NCBI RefSeq assembly: GCF_003966225.1
Contig: NZ_RXNU01000001.1
Location: 558,001-622,000, forward strand
Origin: Shewanella canadensis
GTDB lineage: Bacteria > Pseudomonadota > Gammaproteobacteria > Enterobacterales > Shewanellaceae
Reading direction: 5' to 3'
Length of the DNA: 64,000 bases
Positions 35,764 through 47,277 of this stretch are shown here, piece by piece. Every line of letters begins with the position of its first letter. Position 1 is the stretch's first letter. A model generated the notes under the pieces. The model was not told the origin of the DNA, did not search any database, and was given only the letters and a program-made list of their open reading frames with translations. The position numbers and the translations under genes were made by a program.

Positions 35764-35820
35764 ATACCCTAGCTACTTCTCGACGTGCTGAATCCTGCAT
35801 TTCGAGGTCGTTTGGGGATA
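35764..35820. repeat. Short copy of the palindromic repeat element
   Basis: The segment starting TACCCTAGCTACTTCTCGAC and ending TTTGGGGATA matches, in inverted orientation, the left end of the element at 34106-34373, including its GCTGAATCCTGCAT core. It appears to be an internally deleted copy. Confidence 0.55.
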
Positions 35821-35933
35821 TGCTCATGAAACATCGACAATGTAATTGGAATAACGTATTTAACTAGTATAAAGTGGTTCGCCTTATAAGAGTAAGGTTA
35901 TTGTAACTACAAGAAGATGCTGAGGAAGCTTTA

Positions 35934-36713
35934 ATGAAATCAATTTATAAAATCTCGCTGGTTGCGTTGGCCGTTATTGGTCTGTCTGCTTGTAACCAAG
36001 AACAAAAAACAGCTGAAACTGCTGCCAATGTCGAATTGAAAACAGAAGCACAGAAAGAAGCCTACAGCGTCGGCGCCTCTATCGGTAAGTATATGTCAGG
36101 TCATATCAAAGAGCAGGAAGAGTTAGGTATGCCTGTCGATCGTAGCCTTATCATTACTGGTTTTACTAATGGCCTAAACGATGAGTTGAAACTCAACGAA
36201 GAGGAGATGCAGACCGTTCTTCAAGGCCTTGATGAGAAGCTTAATGAAAAGCGTCAGGCACAAGCTGCTGCACTTGCAGAGAAAGCCTCGTCTGAAAGCA
36301 AGGCATTTTTAGATGCTAATAAGGTTAAAGAGGGAGTCGTTACTACTGAATCAGGCCTCCAGTATGAAGTTATGACTCCAGGTACTGGCGACAAGCCTTC
36401 GGCTGAAGATACCGTTGAAGTTCATTATGTTGGTACACTTACTGACGGCACCGAGTTTGATAGTTCAGTTGCACGAGGCGAGCCAGCTAAGTTCCCGCTT
36501 AACCGTGTGATCCCTGGTTGGACCGAAGGCGTTCAATTGATGCCTGTTGGCGCTAAGTACAAATTCGTTATCCCTGCAGAGCTTGCTTATGGTGACCGTG
36601 ACACCGGCTCTATTCCTGCAAATTCAACATTAGTTTTTGAAGTCGAGCTATTGTCTATCGAAAAAGCGACTGCACCGACTGCAGAAGCGGCAACAGACGG
36701 TCACGCTCACTAA
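35934..36713 (+). CDS. fkpA: FKBP-type peptidyl-prolyl isomerase FkpA
   Basis: A periplasmic chaperone and prolyl isomerase. The N-terminal signal peptide contains LSAC, so it may be lipid-anchored here. Then comes the N-terminal dimerisation helix bundle (about 35-120), and an FKBP domain ([18 protein letters not shown]...[20 protein letters not shown], partly quoted) to about residue 240. 259 residues. It is divergent from the WD40/slyX genes and ends with a His-rich tail and a terminator. Confidence 0.92.
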   Translation: MKSIYKISLVALAVIGLSACNQEQKTAETAANVELKTEAQKEAYSVGASIGKYMSGHIKEQEELGMPVDRSLIITGFTNGLNDELKLNEEEMQTVLQGLDEKLNEKRQAQAAALAEKASSESKAFLDANKVKEGVVTTESGLQYEVMTPGTGDKPSAEDTVEVHYVGTLTDGTEFDSSVARGEPAKFPLNRVIPGWTEGVQLMPVGAKYKFVIPAELAYGDRDTGSIPANSTLVFEVELLSIEKATAPTAEAATDGHAH

Positions 36714-36796
36714 ATCAGACTGACAAAGATTGAGCATTAGGCCTCGCTATCTTGATGGGGCTTTAAGATGTTTATATCTGTGAATCCTGAATAAAT

Positions 36797-36827
36797 CGGC
36801 ATCTGCTTCTGCAGGTGCCGTTTTTTT
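36797..36827 (+). terminator. Terminator of fkpA
   Basis: A 10-bp stem CGGCATCTGC/GCAGGTGCCG with one G-T pair, loop TTCT, and a T7 run. Confidence 0.88.
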
Positions 36828-37014
36828 ATCTGATGAAATGAGGATTTTTGGATAAGCACTTTGGACGTTACTTGGGTGTGCATGTGTTTATTCTTTTATT
36901 TTCAAGATGTTAGGTTGTTGTTTTTATGTGTAACTAGAGTGTCAAAACTCTGATATATATCACAATGCATATTTGATCACTTGTATCATTCTGGATTACA
37001 ATTCTTGGATTCAG

Positions 37015-37044
37015 TGTCATTTTTTGTCATTTTTTGTCAATTTT
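37015..37044 (+). repeat. Three tandem 10-base repeats before ugd
   Basis: The unit TGTCATTTTT occurs twice exactly and a third time with one change, ending 13 bases before the ugd start codon. The 10-base period matches one helical turn. The rest of 36828-37014 shows no gene. Confidence 0.5.
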
Positions 37045-37057
37045 GGAAAGGTCATTT

Positions 37058-38224
37058 ATGAAAGTAGTTATCGTTGGAACCGGTTATGTCGGTCTCTCTA
37101 ACGCGATTATTCTGGCTCAGAATAATGAAGTGGTTGCCTGTGATATTGACGAAGAGAGGGTTAATGCATTAAACAATCGACGCTCACCCATTGTCGACAA
37201 GGAAGCCGACGAGTATCTGGCAAACAGAGAGTTGAATTTAACGGCGACGCTGGATAAAGAGTCTGCTTTTAAAGATGCACAATACGTTATTGTTGCCACG
37301 CCTACAGATTATGATCCCGAAACAAACTACTTTAATACTTCGTCTGTAGAGTCAGTGATAAAAGAGGTGAACAGGCTGAACCCTGATGCCACTATCGTGA
37401 TTAAATCGACGGTTCCTGTGGGATACACCAAGCGTTTAAGTGAAGAGTTGGCTTGTAACAATATTATCTTCTCTCCTGAGTTTTTACGTGAAGGTAGGGC
37501 TGTTCATGATAATTTATATCCATCTCGAATTGTCATTGGTGAGCGTTCAAAAAGGGCTGAAATCTTTGCCAACTTGCTGGTGGAGGGAGCCATTAAGAAA
37601 GATATTCCATTGCTCTTCACCGACGCCACCGAAGCAGAAGCGATCAAGTTGTTTTCAAATACCTATTTAGCGATGCGTGTGGCTTACTTTAACGAGCTGG
37701 ATACCTACGCCGCGACACATGGTTTGTCATCGAGGCAGATCATCGAAGGGGTAGGGCTGGATCCCCGTATCGGGTCCCACTATAACAATCCGTCATTTGG
37801 CTATGGTGGTTACTGCCTGCCTAAAGATACTAAACAGCTATTGGCGAACTACCAAGACGTTCCTAACAATTTGATTAGTGCGATTGTCGATGCGAACGTG
37901 ACGCGTAAGGACTTTATCGCCGATGCCATCATTAAGCAAAAGCCTGAAACTGTAGGTCTTTATCGCCTGATTATGAAGTCTGGCTCGGATAACTTCCGTG
38001 CCTCTTCGATCCTCGGGATCATGAAACGCATCAAGGCGAAAGGAATTAAGGTTGTGGTTTATGAGCCTGTGATGAAAGAGAAAGAGTTCTTTCATTCCGA
38101 AGTGATTGAAGACCTCAATGCGTTTAAACAGGTGTCAGATGTGATCGTTTCGAATCGTATGATGGATGAGTTGCTGGACGTTGAAGAAAAAGTCTATACC
38201 CGAGACCTATTCGGCTCCGACTGA
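37058..38224 (+). CDS. ugd: UDP-glucose 6-dehydrogenase
   Basis: Ugd oxidises UDP-glucose to UDP-glucuronate with NAD, the first committed step toward UDP-L-Ara4N. The Rossmann motif [10 protein letters not shown] is at the N-terminus, and the catalytic-cysteine motif [12 protein letters not shown] at about residue 250. The 388 residues are normal for the short Ugd type. GGAAAGG precedes ATG 37058; a longer frame reaches 37034. It faces the arn operon, whose ArnA uses its product, with a shared terminator between. Confidence 0.94.
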   Translation: MKVVIVGTGYVGLSNAIILAQNNEVVACDIDEERVNALNNRRSPIVDKEADEYLANRELNLTATLDKESAFKDAQYVIVATPTDYDPETNYFNTSSVESVIKEVNRLNPDATIVIKSTVPVGYTKRLSEELACNNIIFSPEFLREGRAVHDNLYPSRIVIGERSKRAEIFANLLVEGAIKKDIPLLFTDATEAEAIKLFSNTYLAMRVAYFNELDTYAATHGLSSRQIIEGVGLDPRIGSHYNNPSFGYGGYCLPKDTKQLLANYQDVPNNLISAIVDANVTRKDFIADAIIKQKPETVGLYRLIMKSGSDNFRASSILGIMKRIKAKGIKVVVYEPVMKEKEFFHSEVIEDLNAFKQVSDVIVSNRMMDELLDVEEKVYTRDLFGSD

Positions 38225-38247
38225 GTTTTAGGTTTAATTTATGTGTA

Positions 38248-38281
38248 AAAAAATGCAGGATTAATCATCCTGCATTTTTTT
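38248..38281. terminator. Bidirectional terminator between ugd and arnF
   Basis: AAAAAAATGCAGGAT and ATCCTGCATTTTTTT pair around TAATC; it has a T-run on both strands and serves two convergent units. Confidence 0.9.
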
Positions 38282-38300
38282 AAGTTTTTCTGTGGTCGAA

Positions 38301-38738
38301 CTAGCTTTTATCACTCGTCTGATTCTTATTTGGCAGGACAAAGATTAAGCCCAATAGTATCAAAAATATGCCAGTCCCTTTTACCCAGCTCAATGGCTCG
38401 TTGAGCCAGGGAAGATAAACCGCTCCCAGATAAACCAGTACATAACTGAGGCTAAGCAGGGGGTAGGCAATTGAAAGCGGGAGCCGCTTGAGTGCCATCA
38501 CCCAACAGGCCATAGAAAGAGCGTAACAGCAAAGACCCGCTCCAACGGCCATTACAGGGGCAACGGCCAGAGAAAACAGGCTTGAGTAATCTTCCCCTTG
38601 CAATAGCATTACCACGTCTGACCATAACTGATTGAGCGTCCCCATTCCCCACTTCATGGACAGTTGTGCTACCGATATCAGTAGTACGCTCATCAGTGCC
38701 AGTAGCAGGCCGCGGATTGATAAGGTTAGATGAGCCAT
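38301..38738 (-). CDS. arnF: Ara4N-phosphoundecaprenol flippase subunit ArnF
   Basis: 145 residues, four membrane segments of the small-multidrug-resistance fold ([12 protein letters not shown] near the N-terminus; [21 protein letters not shown], partly quoted as [15 protein letters not shown]). With ArnE it moves the lipid-linked sugar across the inner membrane. It is the last gene of the operon and overlaps arnE by 13 bases. Confidence 0.9.
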
Positions 38739-39088
38739 TGTTCACCCCCGGCTAAAAAAATAACTCCTAACATGATGAGCGTGATACCTATCCATTGCCT
38801 GACGGAGATGGGCTCATTAAATACATAGTGAGACAGCAGCAACATAATGACGAAGTTAATACTCAGCAGTGGATAGGCCATAGATACATCCCATACACTC
38901 AAGACGCCGAGCCAGGTCATCGCCCCCACACCCAGAAAGAAGACACTCAGGATTAAGGGGCGGGAAAACAGCTTCTGCAAAGGGCGAAGATCTGGTTGCA
39001 TTGCAAATAACATGGCGGCTCGTTTCTGCCAGTATTGACTCATGGAGCTGGAAAATACCGACAGAACAAATAGCAGAAAGGTTGTCAT
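38726..39088 (-). CDS. arnE: Ara4N-phosphoundecaprenol flippase subunit ArnE
   Basis: 120 residues, four membrane segments, SMR/EmrE-like ([22 protein letters not shown]). It is the partner of ArnF. Its start codon shares one base with the arnT stop codon, and its 3' end overlaps arnF, so the three are tightly coupled. Confidence 0.9.
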
Positions 39089-40728
39089 TAACGCTTCGCT
39101 CGATCGTAATAAAACAGGGTGAACTTTCCTCTCTCTATACGTTTATCAGGCTCTGGTAAGCTTTGTGGCACATCCATCTCTCTGAAAAGGATAACCACGG
39201 GGACACTCTGTTTCTGGATAAATTCGTCGAGTAGCGATGGGGCGACATACTTGTGCTTAGCATCATCGTAACCTAGGCCATAAGTGACCTCACCCGTATT
39301 TCCGGTGAGATAGATATCGCGACGCTTAAAGTACCAGTTCAATGCAGACATGGTACTCGGGTAATCAGCAATCAGTATGGCATCATCACTGACTAAAGGG
39401 CTGACTTGCTCCAAAAAGCGACCGGGCATCTTAGAGTCGATACTGATGTTGGGTATTATGGCCCAAGCCAGCAAGAAGAGGCTGAGTGGCATCAACATAT
39501 AGCTGGTTATTTTACCTTCTAAGCTCTTGGCCTTGATTGATATGTAAGCCAGGACAGCCCAGCTGCCGCAGACCACCACCAATAACCAGGGACGGTAAAA
39601 CTCTTCGGCTTCGAGAGGTAAACGCCCCATATAGAAGAGGATAATGACGGCAACAGATATCAAGCTAAAGAAGGCACAGTTGATGACAGAACCTATTTTT
39701 AGTCCCTTCGCTTTGTTCTCAAAGGCGTTCATGATCCCCTGAGCCAAAATAATCGCCAAAGGTGCCATACATGGCAAGATATAGGTGACCAGCTTTCCCT
39801 TTGCAGCCGAGAAGAAAATAAAGGGGATCAGCGCCCAAAGCAGTGCATATCTCAGCAGAGGGGATTGCCAATGCCCTTTGAGATGCTTAATCGCACTCGG
39901 AGCCAGAAATAACCATGGCAGAGTGCCGAGCAGCAGGTAAGGCAGGTAATACCAGGCAGGAGAGGTGTGTTGGGCATCTTCGGCGGCGAAGCGTTGAATA
40001 TGTTCAACCCAGAAGAAGTAATGCCAGTAATCGGGCTCAGCGGCGTGTATTGCCAAGGCCCAGGGGAGAGTGACGATAAGGGCGACCAACATCACCCACC
40101 AACCCCAACGTAATATATCGAGCAGCTGTCGCTGCCAAATCATAAACGGCACAACGACAATCACGGGCAGGGCTAATGCCAGAAAACCTTTGGTGAGCAG
40201 TGCGCAGGCACAAAAGAGTCCAGCCAGGCCATAATAGCGCCATCGCTGTGAGGTCGTCGGTGAATCTGCAGCATAGAAAAATGCGGTAAATGCGGCGGTA
40301 AGCCAGAGGTTTAGCATGCCATCCAGAACACTGTATGTGCCTAAATTGGAGACTAAGAACAGGCTGAGAAATACAGATACGGTGACCCAGGCCTGCTTTC
40401 GGTTAGCGAAGCGGCCGACGAGCAGGAACAAACAAAACGCGGCCCCAAGAGTGCTGAAAGCCGAGGCGGCGCGTACCGAAAAGTTATTCTCACCAAAGAC
40501 CACCTGAGAGATGGCATTCATCCAGTGGCCCATCACAGGCTTCTCAAAATACCTAAGGTCATTGAATGTCGGTACTATCCAGTTACCACTATCCACCATC
40601 TCACGGGCTATTTCTGCATACCTTAATTCATCCGGTGACCAGAGATCACGCAATCCGAGTGGTAGCAGATAAAGCATTATAAAAAAAAGCGGTACAATGA
40701 CCGCTAGATTAATTTTTGACTTATCCAT
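39088..40728 (-). CDS. arnT: Lipid A L-Ara4N transferase ArnT
   Basis: ArnT is a GT-83 family integral membrane glycosyltransferase. It moves L-Ara4N from the undecaprenyl carrier to lipid A phosphates on the periplasmic side, lowering the binding of cationic peptides. 546 residues, about 12 membrane segments, with the periplasmic-loop motif [18 protein letters not shown] near residue 28, which includes catalytic acidic residues. It lies between arnD and arnE; 12 bases separate it from arnD. Confidence 0.93.
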
Positions 40729-40739
40729 TCTTCATCCAA

Positions 40740-41657
40740 TTAAGCATTTTTTTGTTTATTTATCATAGAAGCTTGATGGCTTAACCAGCCTTCACGGCCA
40801 TCGATCTCAATATTGAGGATCTCATCCAGAGGCCAGTCAATATCTTCATGATCCAGGAGCTCTACCATAGGGACGAACTCGATATTATTTTCTTTGGCCT
40901 GGATAACAAGCTCTTCAAATAGCTGAGCGCAAACAATGCCTTCAACTTCAGCATGTATGGTATACACGTTCAGGCCATCGGGTTTGATCCGTTTGATTAT
41001 CTCTGCATTGTAATTAGAGTGATCTATGTTGTCTTTACCAACCAGCTCATCATAGGTAGGCAGAGTCACCGGGATTTGAGGTGCCATTCCCAGCTGTGGA
41101 ATAAATATCGACTCCCCTCTGCAATCGCTGTTATAACGAAATCCAAAGCGTTGCTTCTGCTCTAAGGTGGCATAGGTACAGCGCCAGCCAGCTACTGCAC
41201 TGCAGGGAACCGGCTTGCCGGTGAGCGTCGATAACAGCTGATAACCTTTGTCTATTTCGCTGTGAAGCTCAGCTGGGGTCATCACGTCTGTTTTCATCTG
41301 CCACTTGTGGTGATCCCAGGCATGAAGCCCTATTTCATGGCCTGCATCATCGGCTTGCTTGATGATATGGGCTAACTTCTTACCTATTATTGGGCCGGGC
41401 CACAAGGTGCCACGAATTAAGATATCCCATCCATATAAGCTTGCCGCTTTAGAACGCAGCATCTTTTTCAGAAATGCCGGACGCAGAAGACGCCAGATAT
41501 GACGTCCCATGTTGTCGGGGCCGACGGTGAAGAAGAAAGACGCCGAGATATCGTGCCGCTGGAAAATTTCCAGCAGCTTAGGCACCCCTAAACGGGTGCC
41601 TCGATAGGTATCAACGTCGATCCTTAGACCGACCTTAGTTACTTTTTGTTGACTCAT
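40740..41657 (-). CDS. arnD: 4-deoxy-4-formamido-arabinose-phosphoundecaprenol deformylase ArnD
   Basis: ArnD removes the formyl group from the lipid-linked sugar. It is a NodB-type deacetylase: the [10 protein letters not shown] motif at the N-terminus supplies the catalytic and metal aspartates, and HAWDHHKWQ contributes histidines. 305 residues. Its start overlaps the arnA stop codon (ATGA). Confidence 0.92.
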   Translation of the reverse strand: MSQQKVTKVGLRIDVDTYRGTRLGVPKLLEIFQRHDISASFFFTVGPDNMGRHIWRLLRPAFLKKMLRSKAASLYGWDILIRGTLWPGPIIGKKLAHIIKQADDAGHEIGLHAWDHHKWQMKTDVMTPAELHSEIDKGYQLLSTLTGKPVPCSAVAGWRCTYATLEQKQRFGFRYNSDCRGESIFIPQLGMAPQIPVTLPTYDELVGKDNIDHSNYNAEIIKRIKPDGLNVYTIHAEVEGIVCAQLFEELVIQAKENNIEFVPMVELLDHEDIDWPLDEILNIEIDGREGWLSHQASMINKQKNA

Positions 41658-43636
41658 TTAGTCTCTTCAACAGCCGTTTTCAGGAAGAAGTCTAACGTAT
41701 CTTCGATGGTTTTATCCATCATGATAGTCGGTTCCCAATTCAGCAGTTTCTTCGCATTTTTGATGCTAGGGCGACGATGTTGAACATCCTGATAGCCATC
41801 GCCGTAGAAAGACTGGCTTTCAACTAAGTTGTAACCGGCAAACGGTGGGAACTGATCGCGTAGTGGATGCTCTTCGAACTTCTCGACTAAGGTTTCGGCC
41901 ATCACTTTAATGCTGGCTTCATTGTCAGGTGAACCTATGTTGATGATCTGACCATCGCAAAGTCCATCTTTGTTTTCGATCACCCTATACAAGGCTTCGA
42001 TCGCCTCAGAGATATCGGTGAAACAACGCTTCTGCTCACCACCGTCAATCAATTTGATTGGGGTACCTTCGACGAGGTTCAGAATGAGCTGAGTGATCGC
42101 ACGGCTAGAGCCGACGCGAGCAGAGTTCAAGCTGTCCAGGCGTGGACCCATCCAGTTAAATGGACGGAACAGGGTGAACTTCAAGTTATCTTTCTTACCG
42201 TAGGCCCAAATTACGCGATCCAGCAGTTGCTTAGATGTTGAGTAGATCCAACGTTGGCGGTTGATAGGACCTGTGATGAGCGGTGACGTGTCTTCGTCAA
42301 ACTCCTCATCGGTACACATGCCATAAACTTCAGATGTGGATGGGAAGATGATACGTTTATCGTATTTAACACAGGCACGTACAATCTTGAGGTTTTCCTC
42401 GAAGTCGAGCTCGAAGACACGAAGCGGATTACGTGTATATTCGATTGGCGTTGCGATAGCCACGAGCGGCAGTACGATATCGCACTTCTTGATGTGATAT
42501 TCGATCCACTCGTTGTGGATGGTGATATCACCCTCGACGAAATGGAAATCGGGATGAGACAGATGCTGCTCAATCTGGCTGGAGCTCATGTCCATCGCGT
42601 AAATTTCATACTTACCATCGTCGAGTAGACGCTTGGTTAAGTGATTACCGATAAAGCCGTTAGCGCCCATGATAAGCACTTTCTGGCGTCGGGTGGCGGC
42701 GATAACAGCACTGGCTTGTGGGCCAAAACGCATCCCTTCAACCAGATACATTTCGGCGGCGAGTTGGTCGCCACTCAGATATAAACCGTTTTCAGCTTGA
42801 CCAGAATGAAGCACTATCGAACCTTGTGCACAGGCTACGGTGAGCGGCTTAGTCTCGACGATTGTACCCGGTGTCACATCATAGGTTTTCTCATTCGCAG
42901 TGGCACCCCAGATGGTGACCTTACGTTCACCGAGATAAGAGAATGCACCCGGGAAAGGCTCGGTTACGGCTCTGATCAGGTTGAAGATGGTACGAGAGTC
43001 ATTGGCCCATTTAATTTCACCATCTGCGGGTGTACGGCGACCGAAGTAACTGGCTTTTGTCGTATCTTGCTCTGTCAGAGTGTGAGTACCGGCGATAATC
43101 TGTGGGATAACCTTATTCAGTAGTTCGCCCGCCAAAAGGGTCATACGACTGTGCAAGGTGGCTGCCGTATCGGCGTCGGTGATAGCCAGTGCTTCCTGAG
43201 CGACAATTGCGCCCGCATCCGGCTTGACCGTCATGGTGTGCAGAGTTATACCTGTCTCTGTTTCACCATTAACAAGTACCCAGTTGATCGGTGCTCGGCC
43301 ACGGTAGTTAGGCAGAAGTGAACCATGTAGGTTGAAGCCGCCTTTAGGGGCGATATCCAGGATCTCCTGGCTCAGCATATGACGGTAGTAGAAAGAGAAA
43401 ATTGAATCGGGTTGCATCTGACGGATTTTTTCAACCCATAGAGGGTGGTTAACATCCTCTGGTGCAAATACCGGGATACCGTTACGGGCTGCTAACTTGG
43501 CCACTGACTCGAAGAACACATTCTCATTGCTGTCATCGACATGGGTAAATACCGCTGCTATCTCAACGCCTGCCTCTAGTAGGCTTCGAACGGCCGCACA
43601 GCCGATGTTATGGTAAGCAAAAACTACTGCTTTCAT
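41654..43636 (-). CDS. arnA: Bifunctional UDP-glucuronate decarboxylase / UDP-Ara4N formyltransferase ArnA
   Basis: The N-terminal formyltransferase domain (to about residue 305) carries [16 protein letters not shown] with the catalytic His and a later Asp. The C-terminal short-chain dehydrogenase-type domain carries [10 protein letters not shown] and YSTSK. It oxidatively decarboxylates UDP-glucuronate and later formylates UDP-Ara4N. 660 residues, the same as E. coli ArnA. It is third of seven genes, 39 bases after arnC. Confidence 0.96.
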   Translation of the reverse strand: MKAVVFAYHNIGCAAVRSLLEAGVEIAAVFTHVDDSNENVFFESVAKLAARNGIPVFAPEDVNHPLWVEKIRQMQPDSIFSFYYRHMLSQEILDIAPKGGFNLHGSLLPNYRGRAPINWVLVNGETETGITLHTMTVKPDAGAIVAQEALAITDADTAATLHSRMTLLAGELLNKVIPQIIAGTHTLTEQDTTKASYFGRRTPADGEIKWANDSRTIFNLIRAVTEPFPGAFSYLGERKVTIWGATANEKTYDVTPGTIVETKPLTVACAQGSIVLHSGQAENGLYLSGDQLAAEMYLVEGMRFGPQASAVIAATRRQKVLIMGANGFIGNHLTKRLLDDGKYEIYAMDMSSSQIEQHLSHPDFHFVEGDITIHNEWIEYHIKKCDIVLPLVAIATPIEYTRNPLRVFELDFEENLKIVRACVKYDKRIIFPSTSEVYGMCTDEEFDEDTSPLITGPINRQRWIYSTSKQLLDRVIWAYGKKDNLKFTLFRPFNWMGPRLDSLNSARVGSSRAITQLILNLVEGTPIKLIDGGEQKRCFTDISEAIEALYRVIENKDGLCDGQIINIGSPDNEASIKVMAETLVEKFEEHPLRDQFPPFAGYNLVESQSFYGDGYQDVQHRRPSIKNAKKLLNWEPTIMMDKTIEDTLDFFLKTAVEETK

Positions 43637-43675
43637 GAAATAATCCTCTAAAAATCTAAATGGTAATAATCAAAA

Positions 43676-44671
43676 TTAACTGTTTTTATTCTCGTCAGAT
43701 ATACGAGCGCCTTTGGTGGCTTCGCCTACCAATACATCCTGTACATAGTATCTGGGCCTTGCACGAACATCGGAATAGATCCGGCCAATATATTCACCCA
43801 GCAATCCCAGGCCGACAAACTGCGCACCGATAAAGATGAACAATATTGAAAAGAGTGGGAATACACCATCTACGCCCCATTCGGCGCCGTAAATCAATCT
43901 TAATAAGATCAAAAACATGCCAAATAGAATACCAAAAGACGCGATACCGCCGCCCACGATACTTAACATACGCAGTGGGGCGGTTGTCATGCTGGTCAGT
44001 AGATCAAACATGAGATTAATCAAATTCATAAAGCCATACTTTGACTCACCCTGAGAGCGCTCACTGTGCTGCACATCGATCTCGGCCGTATGACGCGCGA
44101 AACCATTGGCCAGAATGGGGATAAAGGTACTTCTCTCATGACATTCGAGCATCGCCTTGACGACATGGCGTCGATAGGCTCGTAGCATACAACCATAGTC
44201 ATTCATCTCAACGCCGGTCGAACGCTTAACTAGCTTATTGATAAGTTTTGAAGGGTAACGTCGTAGTGCGCTATCCTGGCGATGACGTCTCACCGTACCG
44301 ACTGAGTCGTAACCCTCTTCGGCTTTAGTGACTAAGTTAGGGATCTCTTCAGGTGGGTTTTGAAGATCGGCATCTAAGGTGATGATGAGATCGCCGCGAA
44401 CATGTTCGAATCCCGCCATGATGGCGTTATGTTGACCATAGTTACGGTTTAAGATGATCCCTACTACATGGCTGTCAGGCTCAGCAGCTGCGGCTTCAAT
44501 AATATTGGCACTATTGTCACGACTACCATCATCAATAAGCACTAATTCGTAATTTTTTCCCATGCTCTCTGCGGCGGCGCGGGTACGGCTGAGCAATTCT
44601 GGCAGGCTCGCTTCTTCGTTATAAACAGGTATCACGATCGATACGAAGTCGATTTTTTGATTGTGCTTCAT
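43676..44671 (-). CDS. arnC: Undecaprenyl-phosphate Ara4FN transferase ArnC
   Basis: A GT2 glycosyltransferase ([29 protein letters not shown]) with two C-terminal membrane segments (about 233-300). It attaches the formylated aminoarabinose to undecaprenyl phosphate on the cytosolic face. 331 residues. Its start codon shares one base with the arnB stop codon. Confidence 0.94.
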   Translation of the reverse strand: MKHNQKIDFVSIVIPVYNEEASLPELLSRTRAAAESMGKNYELVLIDDGSRDNSANIIEAAAAEPDSHVVGIILNRNYGQHNAIMAGFEHVRGDLIITLDADLQNPPEEIPNLVTKAEEGYDSVGTVRRHRQDSALRRYPSKLINKLVKRSTGVEMNDYGCMLRAYRRHVVKAMLECHERSTFIPILANGFARHTAEIDVQHSERSQGESKYGFMNLINLMFDLLTSMTTAPLRMLSIVGGGIASFGILFGMFLILLRLIYGAEWGVDGVFPLFSILFIFIGAQFVGLGLLGEYIGRIYSDVRARPRYYVQDVLVGEATKGARISDENKNS

Positions 44672-45837
44672 TATTTATTTCCAACAATTTCAGAGATCGC
44701 AGCGACGACGCGTTCAACATCGCTAAAGTTCATATCAGGGAACAGAGGTAAAGAGCAGATCTGCTCACTATTGTGTTCGGTGTTCGTTAAGGGTTTTGTT
44801 ATTTCACCAAATTTTTCGGCGTAATTTTCTCTATAATATTTCTGTGTGTGGCAGGCCTTAAAGTGGATACCCGCACCTATGCCACACTCTTTCAAGCGTG
44901 CAATGAGCTGGTCGCGATTGAGTCCGTAAATAAGAGGGTCGACTCTAATTATCATCAAGTGCCAGCAGTGACGGTGCTCATAGGAGGGAATGCTTAAAGG
45001 CGTTATGCCACCTACTGCTGTTAACAAGTCGCGGTAGTGCAGGGCTAGTTCGCCTCGTTTTTGGGTGATCTCATCGATGCGCTTCATCTGCCCTAATGCG
45101 AGTACGGCGCAGATATCAGGCATGTTGTACTTATAACCGGGTTCAATGACCTCAGCCTGCGGGGCTCGACCCTGTGTCTCACGGTCAAAGGCATCGACAC
45201 CCAGACCATGAAACTTAAGACGACGAATACGCGCCGCGAGTTCGGCGTCTTGGGTGGTAAAGATACCGCCTTCTGCTGTAGTCACATTTTTGATGGCGTG
45301 CAAGGAAAAGAGACAGGTTCCGGTCTTGCCAATCGGGCGTCCTTTGTACTCACAACCTAAGGCATGGGCAGCATCTTCGACAACGGGGATCTTATAGCGC
45401 TCACCTAAGTCATAGATGGCATCGAGATCGAGAGATGCGCCGGCATAATGCACTGGAATGATTAGCTTGGTACGCTCGGTGATCAGAGGTTCAATCAGGG
45501 TCGCATTTGTCATCAGGTTATCAGCATCGACGTCGACAAACACCGGCTTAGCCCCTAAAAGCGTGATCATATTGACCGTGGATACCCAAGTCATCGAGGG
45601 AGTGATCACTTCATCACCCGGGCCGATACCTAATGCCAGTAAGACTAAGTGCATGCCAGCGGTCGCGCTACTTAAGGAAACGGCATGCTGGGCCCCGGTG
45701 TGTCTTAAGATCGACTCTTCGAGCTCAGCGCTCTTCGGGCCGGTAGTGATCCAACCTGAGCGTAAAACATCGGCCACAGCACTGATATCCTGTTCGTCGA
45801 TAGCTGGACGGCACAGGGGTAAAAATTCATTACTCAT
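44671..45837 (-). CDS. arnB: UDP-Ara4O aminotransferase ArnB
   Basis: A PLP-dependent sugar aminotransferase (DegT family) that makes UDP-Ara4N. The motif [13 protein letters not shown] supplies the PLP lysine, near residue 180. 388 residues from the ATG at 45837, which follows AGG; a TTG at 45843 also opens the frame. It is the first gene of arnBCADTEF. No PmrA- or PhoP-type box was identified upstream. Confidence 0.94.
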   Translation of the reverse strand: MSNEFLPLCRPAIDEQDISAVADVLRSGWITTGPKSAELEESILRHTGAQHAVSLSSATAGMHLVLLALGIGPGDEVITPSMTWVSTVNMITLLGAKPVFVDVDADNLMTNATLIEPLITERTKLIIPVHYAGASLDLDAIYDLGERYKIPVVEDAAHALGCEYKGRPIGKTGTCLFSLHAIKNVTTAEGGIFTTQDAELAARIRRLKFHGLGVDAFDRETQGRAPQAEVIEPGYKYNMPDICAVLALGQMKRIDEITQKRGELALHYRDLLTAVGGITPLSIPSYEHRHCWHLMIIRVDPLIYGLNRDQLIARLKECGIGAGIHFKACHTQKYYRENYAEKFGEITKPLTNTEHNSEQICSLPLFPDMNFSDVERVVAAISEIVGNK

Positions 45838-45843
45838 AAACAA

Positions 45844-46202
45844 CCTATAACACTGAAGAGACGCTCCGATAAGAAGTCGTCAATAGCCAATTTATTTACT
45901 AAAGCTGGTTTCATCTAAAATCTGGTTTTATCTATAGTTAAACCATGGATAAAAACACGCAGTATATCGTTTTCTCGTTATCAATAAATCAATAAAGTTG
46001 CAAACCGTAACTTACTTTGTCGTCTTTGTTATCTATATCGTCACATTCGGAGTGATAAATTGAAGTTACACCTTAAGTTCTTAATATCAAGCTAAGCAAG
46101 ATTTTTGTTATTTACTGTGAACTAGATGCTTGGTATCAGCGTTGTTGTCGGCTAGTTCTCTGTCTCCTTCGAGTCAGTATATTCCTTCGTTTTCTTTATC
46201 AC
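45844..46202. other. Upstream region of the arn operon
   Basis: About 360 AT-rich bases between arnB and a gene remnant. It should hold the arn promoter, but I see no clear operator, terminator or small gene. Confidence 0.4.
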
Positions 46203-46475
46203 TTAGTGGCCGCCCAATAAGATATTTTCGACTCGCTTGGGTGAGTCAATAGTGGCTAACTTCCAATTATCTGCGATGACCAAAGCCGATAAGCTGGGTT
46301 CACCAAATTTATAACCGGCAATACGATTCCGCTCAGCAAGGGGAACCTGTCGGACAAAATCTTGAGTATCTTGTCGCATCGATTTGACGATATTAATCGG
46401 GGGATTAAGCGCGCCGAACAGACTGAAATAAAGCAGTATCGTTGCCAATGCTATCTTATAATAAAACGTAAACAC
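46203..46475 (-). pseudogene. Probable remnant of a membrane glycosyltransferase (C-terminal end)
   Basis: 90 residues from a GTG, starting inside a membrane segment and ending with GYKFGEPSLSALVIADNWKL...SPKRVENILLGG. The GY..EPSL...SP...L pattern resembles the C-terminus of PMT/ArnT-type family 39/83 glycosyltransferases. The frame stays open upstream to a stop near 46541 but has no earlier start codon or good ribosome site. A 35-codon frame at 46539-46646 with another membrane segment may be a further fragment. It could instead be a genuine small membrane protein. Confidence 0.4.
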
Positions 46476-46646
46476 CCCACGTTTCTTCCATAAAGAGAGC
46501 TGGTTAGTATCGAGATAAAAATTAAGAGTGAACGCCAGTTAAATTCTCCGAGATAAGCGAGCAAATTTGCCCCAAAGACAGATAAAAAGAATCAGGCTAA
46601 ATATGACTTTGAGTGCCGGGGAATCTATCGATGAATTAACCGTCAT

Positions 46647-47277
46647 GCTTATCACTCGAATAATCACTCCTGGCCTTGCTTCTTTTTCGAAGGAGGAGCG
46701 AATAGATTAAATAGGGTCAAAAGCTCCTGTAAGGAATACTTCACCGCGAAGGTTAGTAACAGCCCTTTGAAAAATACTTAAATCTAAACTTTCATTGTTT
46801 AATTATTGTTCGGTATTGGTTGAGCAAAGCTAAAGGTAAGTTCAAGCGGTTAAAAACACAAGTTTTAAATAATTCCCCCGTTCCAAATCACACTTTTTGG
46901 TTTATGTGTTACTGACTTCAAGATTTAGGTGTGCGTTTTTGGTTGCGCTTGTGTTTGTTTTTTTGTTTGCTTAAGTCTTAAGTGGTGAGTTTTCATAACC
47001 TAAGTAACGGCTGCTCATTGTTGTGAAAAGTTATTTTTTGCTTGTTAAACACGCAGTAAAGGTATTTAGGCTCATGTTTTGCAATTATTGTTGGATACAG
47101 TTTCGAGGAGAAGTTGCATCTTGTAGCTTATGCCGATAATTTTTGAGACTTACTCTTGTATGTTGTCATTAACACTCTAGAATTCTCATATTCAGAACAT
47201 CCACCATTTTTGGGCATTACATGAGACTTTTGAGAGGTCTACGTGTAACTGGTCAAAATTTAATTAAGGTCATCAAG
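46647..47277. other. Gene-free AT-rich stretch
   Basis: About 630 bases between the remnant and the cupin gene. The upper part carries AAGGAGGAGCG at 46690-46700 with no matching reading frame. I see no RNA gene, attachment site or strong dyad in it. Confidence 0.4.

Noticed and set aside
38452..38745. 97-residue frame over arnF
   Set aside because: It is in another frame of the same strand as arnF, which has the family sequence and the expected coupling to arnE.
46690..46700. Strong ribosome site AAGGAGGAGCG as evidence for a gene
   Set aside because: No start codon at suitable distance opens a frame of useful length downstream on the plus strand.
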